From NCBI GenBank assembly GCA_018857735.1, contig JABMCL010000667.1, positions 381,001-445,000 on the forward strand: a stretch of DNA of 64,000 bases, written 5' to 3'. Shown piece after piece: positions 59,601-64,000 of the stretch (the first letter of the stretch is position 1; every line of letters starts with the position of its first letter). The notes beneath the pieces are model-generated. The model worked only from the letters and a program-made list of their open reading frames with translations. It searched no databases and was not told where the DNA came from. This DNA comes from Alviniconcha marisindica (Eukaryota; Mollusca; Gastropoda; Provannidae). Both the position numbers and the translations under genes were made by a program.

Positions 59601-61644
59601 AAGTGTTTTTCATGACACAGCAGGGACAACATTAGTGGAGCATGAAGCCAGATTCGTCCTGGGAAGCACTGCAGTACTTAGGAACAGCAGAGAAATAAAG
59701 ATATGTCTCAATGCTGAAGTGCCAACTCACTGAAAACAAATCTTTTAAATTTATTAGGATGGGAAGAATTAGTGTTAACATGGGAAATTCTCTATGTTTT
59801 GTCATCAGTTTCCAGATTTTGCATTACTGTTTCTGGTTACTTACAATGTGTTACAGTTGTTATTCCAGGTAGTGAGACTTGAATGCCAAATCAATGTCTT
59901 TCGTAATTGAATTTTACCTGCTGTTAACAATAGGGTGTAGGGTGAATGTACATTTGTAATACACATGGTTTTCTGTTTTGTCAATGAAAGAATAATAATG
60001 ACAACTTGGCTGTACTTTTTCTAAGTCACATACTGACTGTCCAGTGTTAACATATTCCATTGTGTCCTCTGATATGCGAGGCATCCACAGTGCATTACTT
60101 TAAATAATGGTTTCGGCCTTGTTCAGTATTTACAGCAATGTGTCAGATGTAGGAAACTAAGTGATTTTATTAGCTGTGCATATGTTTTACAGGAAAGGAA
60201 GTGTTGTGTCCATCATAGAGTTGTTACATCCAACAGATAAAATGCTGAAAAAGGGCCTTTGACAAAATTAAAACTATACAAGCAACTTGTTTAGTGCTGC
60301 AGTTATTAAAACCACTACTAAATCAGCTGGTAACATTTTGTTGCAGTGTAGGGAAATCAGCACTGTTATTTTATAAGCTGTGTATTGTGAGCATGGGAAA
60401 TGTTATGTCCATCCAATAATCGTTACATCCGACAGATAAAATGTAAAAAATGTCGTTGATGACCTAATTTCATGCTGCAGTCATGGAAAGAACTATGCTT
60501 AATAAATTCTAATAAACACATCCTATTTTTTTATTCAGTGTTGTGTTTCATTTTCATTTTATTAAAAAAATTAAGGTGGCAGTCTGTCGGATGTTACAGG
60601 ACATCATTGTTATGATTTTTAATATGAAATAAAAAGTGAATTGAGTCAATTTAAGTTTTATTGTCTTGTTATAAACGATGGATGTTTATTTTCCCCACAG
60701 ATTGATAGCAATCATTAAATTCAAGGATTAAATCAAAACAAACATTGTGTCCTGTGTTGCATCTAACAGATTCAGGTGTCCGTCTTTAAATGTCTTTTTC
60801 TCAGACTCGCTTCATCAAGTTATCTTTTTCAGACCTGAAATGTATATAAAAAAGACTTATCTTTTAAATGGTGTTACTTGCTAAATGACTTTTCTGCTTT
60901 TATTTTTCACCCTAATGTCCACCTTCTAAGCAGCACCTTTTGGCACATGCTCATATACAGGAGTGCAGTCCCCTTGATTTCCAAAGATCGTCTATTGTCC
61001 CTTATAAATAAAAAAAAATAAAAAAAAATCAATAGACATAGCACAATCCAAAGAGTTTTTAATTTTAATGAGAACAAAGAACACATTTGGCCTGGCTAAA
61101 GTTGACTATAAAATTAATTTAAAAAAAATTAAAGCCAGGTTGTGCTAGTACTACTACGAGTAGTAGTAGTAGTGTTTGCTGTAAACACTGTAAGCACTGT
61201 CTACTGTAAAAAACAAAAGTGTAACATATCTCATCCCCAAATATGAGCTACAACCTTCTTCTGGTTGCAAGCTGCAGTTCTAAGTAAAACATTTACCATT
61301 TTCTGCATATTCCTGCAGCAGTACAAGTGCAGACACGTTGTCCCCGGCAACAACACTGCTGTTTGCCACGCTCAGCATCCAGTGGATGCTGCCTGCACCT
61401 GTGGGAAGCATCGTCACCATGCCAACACTGTTGCCAGTGGCACTGGCCTGCAGAGTTGCTGTGGTTGCGGTCAAGGTGAGCGGGGCATGCTGTGTGTAGA
61501 CTTGCATCACAAGAAACTGAGACGTCTCCTTGATCCCCAGCACGGAAAAGTTGAAGCCATTTTTGGATGATACGGAAACCAGTTCAGGTATCCCTGGTAC
61601 CAGCTGGTAAGGGCTGAGCGTGCTGCTAGCAGTGACAGTAACAC
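43535..61644 (-). CDS. TM7SF3: TM7SF3-like seven-span membrane protein, nine exons (gene span)
   Basis: Orthologue of transmembrane 7 superfamily member 3, a membrane protein with a large luminal or extracellular N-domain; the human protein is reported as a p53-responsive pro-survival and ER-homeostasis factor. Exons in coding order: 61644-61297, 56548-56265, 55981-55718, 48717-48631, 47917-47837, 46345-46193, 45387-45290, 44801-44639, 43806-43535. Diagnostic motifs are PVPGGCN with DPNI in the luminal domain, GH after span 1, VWWKF after span 3 and FFTPF after span 4. Phases agree at every junction except 56265/55981, where one base seems to be missing. The first exon with start and signal peptide was not found. 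The C-tail carries two PPxY motifs and an acidic dileucine motif. The gene converges with PIK3C2. Confidence 0.92.
43776..43955 (-). repeat. Duplication of the last TM7SF3 exon's acceptor edge
   Basis: The segment with ggacccacagtcccgccagg, the acceptor and adjoining intron occurs at the exon start and again at 43885-43955, diverged. The outer copy lacks a clean CAG. Confidence 0.75.
43968..44160. repeat. ~95-bp intronic tandem duplication
   Basis: Two copies sharing gctggacggattgtcttgct and agcccaggag in the last TM7SF3 intron. Confidence 0.85.
44505..44615. repeat. (AC)n-rich microsatellite
   Basis: Sits just inside the intron following the span 6 exon. Confidence 0.93.
44639..44801 (-). 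CDS. TM7SF3: TM7SF3 exon: transmembrane span 6 and loop
   Basis: [39 protein letters not shown] and [15 protein letters not shown]...G.Y matches span 6 of the family, followed by the long loop before span 7. Acceptor ttttgtcgtcag, donor gtgagc, ending in phase 1. An (AC)n microsatellite begins about 25 bases into the downstream intron. Confidence 0.92.
45185..45270. repeat. 28-bp repeat, three copies
   Basis: atcacttaacacccaacaaa plus agatggca; ends 20 bases from the 45290 donor. Confidence 0.9.
45290..45387 (-). CDS. TM7SF3: TM7SF3 exon: transmembrane span 5
   Basis: [32 protein letters not shown]: polar loop, then span 5. The two leading bases complete an alanine after FFTPF. Acceptor gttgttttcag, donor gtgagt, phase 0 at its end. 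Confidence 0.9.
45665..46130. repeat. 94-bp minisatellite
   Basis: Four full units and a partial one, with cttgatctacctggggagac and caaactacacagcacacttg. Confidence 0.93.
46193..46345 (-). CDS. TM7SF3: TM7SF3 exon: spans 3 and 4, with repeated acceptor edge
   Basis: [39 protein letters not shown] and [12 protein letters not shown]: two spans joined by a short loop with the family motifs WWxF and FFTPF. Acceptor ctgtgttgcag, donor gtaggt. The acceptor and first ~30 exon bases recur in 82-bp tandem units just upstream (46346-46680). This copy is used because only it continues into the full exon. Confidence 0.93.
46318..46680 (-). repeat. 82-bp tandem array of a TM7SF3 acceptor edge
   Basis: Five units including the real exon start. 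On the minus strand each reads cagttactgtgttgcag, then TGTGCCTTGCTATAGCGGGA and ggccttggagt. Unit starts are spaced 82, 82, 82 and 79 bp. Confidence 0.93.
46676..46795. repeat. (GT)n-rich microsatellite
   Basis: Directly abuts the 82-bp array. Confidence 0.93.
46978..47345. repeat. 28-30-bp minisatellite with GTTTAAAC
   Basis: About 13 units of gtgtttaaacacaaatggcc plus atctgcag, each with the GTTTAAAC palindrome. Confidence 0.93.
47837..47917 (-). CDS. TM7SF3: TM7SF3 exon: transmembrane span 2
   Basis: [27 protein letters not shown]: the second span, opening with the acidic residue and FxGF pattern seen in TM7SF3. Acceptor atgttacag, donor gtcagt; both phases match the neighbouring exons. 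Confidence 0.9.
48042..48132 (-). mobile_element. R1-family fragment
   Basis: Contains aggtggccatcctgggctcc and gtggacataaagc in R1 reverse order. A second small fragment lies at 48498-48538. Confidence 0.6.
48133..48290. repeat. ~36-bp tandem repeat
   Basis: Four units of atcattgtacagtaattata plus gttaaaaatgca. Confidence 0.9.
48631..48717 (-). CDS. TM7SF3: TM7SF3 exon: transmembrane span 1
   Basis: Encodes [29 protein letters not shown]: one 20-residue hydrophobic span followed by the GH motif conserved in the family. Its first two bases complete a codon split with the previous exon. Acceptor gctgttgcag, donor gtacac, ending in phase 1. Confidence 0.9.
49345..49425. mobile_element. SINE-like fragment with (AAT)n
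   Basis: AAT run, then acagagcgctttaagaatct and aagcactttacaa. Confidence 0.5.
49738..49915 (-). mobile_element. Interspersed repeat R1, copy 4
   Basis: Full-length reverse copy with gtccgtcctaacgagccttc. Confidence 0.8.
50201..55586. mobile_element. Large TIR element, copy A (interrupted)
   Basis: Starts TATATGAGCCTGTGCCAAAA and ends with the inverse, agcaccttttggcacatgcc. Collinear with copy B except for the nested element at 52360-54291. TA next to each end could be the target duplication. No ORF above ~80 codons, so it is non-autonomous or dead. Lies in the TM7SF3 intron between span 1 and the luminal exons. Confidence 0.85.
52360..54291. mobile_element. Nested 1.9-kb TIR element inside copy A
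   Basis: Ends are TAGGTAGTCCAAA and its exact inverse. CTTAATG occurs on both sides (52353-52359, 54292-54298) and once (CTCAATG, 59707-59713) at the unoccupied site in copy B. No transposase recognised. Much of its interior reads as degraded consensus. Confidence 0.85.
55718..55981 (-). CDS. TM7SF3: TM7SF3 exon: luminal domain end (probable one-base deletion)
   Basis: Clear coding sequence [32 protein letters not shown] and [15 protein letters not shown], ending in phase 1 at donor gtaagt. The previous exon ends in phase 0. The nearest acceptor (ctgacag, exon from 55953) would give an immediate TGA, and the better acceptor (tgttttgcag, exon from 55981) gives a shifted frame. One extra base in the A5 run at 55975-55971 would restore the frame from the 55981 acceptor through to the conserved part. 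Neighbouring sequence shows homopolymer damage, so an assembly error is the simplest reading; a microexon is the alternative. Confidence 0.65.
56265..56548 (-). CDS. TM7SF3: TM7SF3 exon: luminal domain, PVPGGCN motif
   Basis: Ninety-four codons after two bases completing a valine. Contains [20 protein letters not shown], then [19 protein letters not shown] and [31 protein letters not shown] and the PPxxC motif are the strongest identifiers of the TM7SF3 family. Acceptor tttctttccag, donor gtgagt after AAG, phase 0. Lies in unique sequence between two copies of a large TIR element. Confidence 0.92.
56810..56950. repeat. CA-rich tract and C-rich run
   Basis: Interrupted (AC)n at 56812-56886, then nearly pure C at 56921-56950. 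Confidence 0.9.
57516..60957. mobile_element. Large TIR element, copy B (uninterrupted, 3.4 kb)
   Basis: Same orientation as copy A, with a full-length terminal match (right end gcacatgctcatata). The interior has several ttcgatcga-type motifs, an ATG followed six codons later by gtgagt (58203-58225), a gggatgaataaag block and a TA microsatellite at 59350-59408. Lies in the next TM7SF3 intron. Confidence 0.88.
61297..61644 (-). CDS. TM7SF3: TM7SF3 exon: luminal domain, first part
   Basis: About 115 residues of beta-rich luminal domain starting [17 protein letters not shown] and ending LLQEYAEN; it includes [23 protein letters not shown] and N-x-S/T sites. Acceptor gttttccag, donor gtaaat, ending in phase 1. 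The exon begins two bases into a codon, so at least one upstream exon exists. Confidence 0.88.
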
Positions 61645-61698
61645 CTGGAAAACAAAGTTTTACAAAACACACTAAGCTGCAAAGTAATTAGCAGTGTT

Positions 61699-61940
61699 TT
61701 CAGAGTTCAGGAGTTGTGTAAAAATCGACTTGCCCGTCCTGGGCTTTCTTCCTAAGGAGCCTTACGGTTTCTGTGTATGTAAAGCAACACTGAACTGTGC
61801 TTCGGCACTGGTCACAGTTTGTCTCTAATATGTCAACCGACATCTGAGGACATGAAGCTCTACATCATCATCAGTGTTTTATATGTCAACTGACATCCAG
61901 GGATATGAAGCTCTACATCATCATCATCATCAGTGTTTTC
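61699..61940 (-). mobile_element. Interspersed repeat R1, copy 5 (diverged)
   Basis: Recognisable by gagccttacggtttctgtgt and aatatgtcaaccgacatctg; its last ~60 bp are repeated. Confidence 0.7.
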
Positions 61941-62158
61941 CACAATCAATGTGCGAAATGTTAAATGAGAACAAAAGTAAAACTATCATGATAACACATG
62001 CTCTGGCTCTGAGTCATACTACTTCAGATGAGAGCAGTGATAGTGTAAAATGAGGCCCCGTGACTGTTTTGTCTAGAAATTTAAAAAGATCATGCAAACA
62101 AAATAAAGATCCTGCTGTCCAAGTCTGGAGGATTATGGAAACACTAAAATAACCCAGA

Positions 62159-62159
<1 letters not shown>

Positions 62160-62218
<59 letters not shown>

Positions 62219-62346
62219 GCTACAACTAAAATTAAAAGTTATTTTATTTATATAATATGCTAAAACTAAAATTAAGTTATTTTATTATATAATATATATA
62301 TATATATAATGCTAAAACTAAAATTAAAAGTTATTTTATTTATATA

Positions 62347-62400
<54 letters not shown>
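62160..62400. repeat. (TA)n runs with ~60-bp AT-rich tandem units
   Basis: Two pure TA runs (62162-62215, 62346-62398) enclose three copies of gctaaaactaaaattaaaag plus ttattttatttatataat. Confidence 0.93.
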
Positions 62401-62401
<1 letters not shown>

Positions 62402-63150
62402 AAAACTAAATTAAAAGTTATTTTACACAATAATCTTTTTCTTTCATTTAAGAGCCGCCCTCCTTGGTGTAATTGGCTCTGGTCGTAGTGGTCTTTGTTG
62501 TGGCTTGGGTGCCATTTGAAAACAACAACCCCAAAACAAATAACATGGTCAAATCCTTGACCACTGTTTTGAGCGGTTTTCAGCTCCGTGTTTTATTGCG
62601 TTGTTGATGTTTTATTGTTAACTGTATTGAATGTTTTTTATGTAAATGATGAGCCAGAAAGCAAATTTCTCTACATAGAGACAACAAGGTTGTATTGTAA
62701 TTTGTATTGTATAAAATTAAAAGAATAATAATTAATATGACGTCTGTGATTACAATGCCCCTGGAATGGAGGCGGGGAACACTGGGAAGGATCTTTTAGA
62801 TATTACAATCTTTTACTCATTATGTACACTGTCTCTGTTCTTTATGTGTGGCACCCACATTTTCCTTTGAAAGAATAAAGATTTTTTTGACTTGAACAAG
62901 TTGCAGGTGGTGTGTGTGGACAGTTAACTGGTTCAGTGGTTGTGTAGCCTACAGCAAACACACTAACTAGTAATGGCCTGCCAGAAGCCCATGAGCCAGT
63001 TAGAACGAGAAGGACAGGTAGCTCATTCTGACATTCAGCACGTAGTTCTCGAGCAGCGGGTCGTGCAGTCATTGCATTCGTTCCGTTCCACTTCCACGAA
63101 CGCCTTCGTAAACTTCGGTTTTCCTGTAGTCAGAGTCTACTATTAAACAT
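62400..63150. other. Sequence upstream of the first found TM7SF3 exon
   Basis: Contains two retroelement-like 3' tails (agcaaatttctctacataga near 62660 and gaataaagatttttttgact near 62870). No clear exon is visible; the missing 5' TM7SF3 exon could be here or beyond the window. Confidence 0.4.
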
Positions 63151-63616
63151 GGTGCTTAACGTCCACAGAAACCATCAGGTTTATTAGGGACGGGTTAGTC
63201 TCCACAACATGCTACTTAATAATAATAGTGTCTTCTTCTGAAGGTAATGGTGTCAGAGGTCAACAGTTAAAGAGTTATAACACTTAACAGTCAACAAACA
63301 ATAATAACACCATTGACACTAGTTAAGTGACAGTGAGCAGAAGTGACACGAGAACACAGACCTTGTGACAAGACAGTCGTGGTCGAGATCGCCAAGAACA
63401 TCCAAAACATCCTCGACGGCATTCTGCAACATGTTACTGCAATCACATCGTCTAATTTTGGCCCACAAAATGAGGAACTTGATATTACTGTTTGTCACGG
63501 GATGCCATTTTTCAAGGTGCACAACTCGACAACTTTAGCTTAGAACTAGCCCAGTTTTCTCCCTTGACAGAGTCTCGGAAACCTCTATACAAAACCAGAT
63601 TCCTATTCTTCCAAAG

Positions 63617-63713
63617 AGCTAAGGAGCTGTGTGAAAGTCGAGGTGGCTGTCCTGGACTCCCCGTTCCTACTAGTTCTTAGGTCTCTGTGGACGTAAAGCA
63701 ACACTGAACTTAA
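63617..63713 (-). mobile_element. R1-family fragment
   Basis: Partial reverse R1 with gtgaaagtcgaggtggctgt; another fragment (gtgcttaacgtccacagaaa) is at 63150-63193. Confidence 0.65.
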
Positions 63714-63779
63714 ACTTGAATTTCAATACCCACTGACTCCGCCGGCTCAGTGTGACCGTGCCGTGACTAGTGACACTGA

Positions 63780-64000
63780 CACTATGTGCCACTGACATTG
63801 ACTGACACACAGTGATGCACACACTGTACACACACACACACACCCCACACACACACACACCACAACACACACCACACACACACACACACCGCAGCACGCA
63901 CGCACCGGCACGCACGCCGCCGCACAGACTCAGTGACACACTGACACACACACTACACTGACACACACTCACACGGCACACACACTGACACACAACACAC
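63780..64000. repeat. (AC)n/ACTGAC-rich microsatellite at window end
   Basis: Interrupted CA repeats running to the right edge. Confidence 0.9.

Noticed and set aside
62842..63072. Candidate first exon of TM7SF3 with hydrophobic LPVLLVLTGSWASG
   Set aside because: An ATG at 63072 followed by a hydrophobic stretch and a phase-compatible but weak donor (gtgtgt) is suggestive, but the N-terminus is long and charged, and no family motif is present.

Overview
The window is animal nuclear DNA: exons of about 75-350 bp with GT-AG borders, long introns, tRNA-derived SINEs, terminal-inverted-repeat (TIR) transposons and a very heavy load of micro- and minisatellites. Both genes are bilaterian orthologues. 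The (GT)n richness and the style of the interspersed repeats suggest a mollusc, most likely a marine gastropod; that placement is inference. I see no bacterial or viral genes and no CRISPR array.

Layout. 375-22271 (+): fifteen exons giving the C-terminal 686 residues of a class II phosphoinositide 3-kinase (PIK3C2): end of helical domain, kinase, PX, C2, stop. Its 5' part lies left of the window. 22272-43534: intergenic and probable 3' UTR sequence, mostly tandem arrays (28, 42, 29, 54, 55 and 30 bp units), SINEs and foldback elements. 43535-61644 (-): nine exons of a TM7SF3 orthologue, seven membrane spans plus most of the luminal domain; the signal-peptide exon was not found. The two genes converge tail to tail and have no evident functional link.

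The most unusual feature is a recurring pattern: minisatellites whose repeat unit is an exon edge together with its splice site. The PX exon has its acceptor edge repeated about 4 times and its GTGAGT donor edge about two dozen times. The first C2-domain exon has its donor edge repeated about 35 times, decaying with distance from the exon. On the opposite strand, one TM7SF3 membrane exon has its acceptor edge repeated in 82-bp units, and the last exon has its acceptor region duplicated.

Other notable points: the PI3K activation loop reads DFS instead of DFG. A 365-bp MITE made of about 16 TTTTGTYGYGACAAAA palindromes sits in a SINE whose empty site is preserved elsewhere in the window. Two direct copies of a 3.4-kb TIR element bracket two TM7SF3 exons, and one copy carries a nested 1.9-kb TIR element. 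Stretches at 52.5-53.9 and 54.75-55.55 kb look like damaged, homopolymer-inflated consensus, and the neighbouring TM7SF3 exon shows a one-base frame problem.
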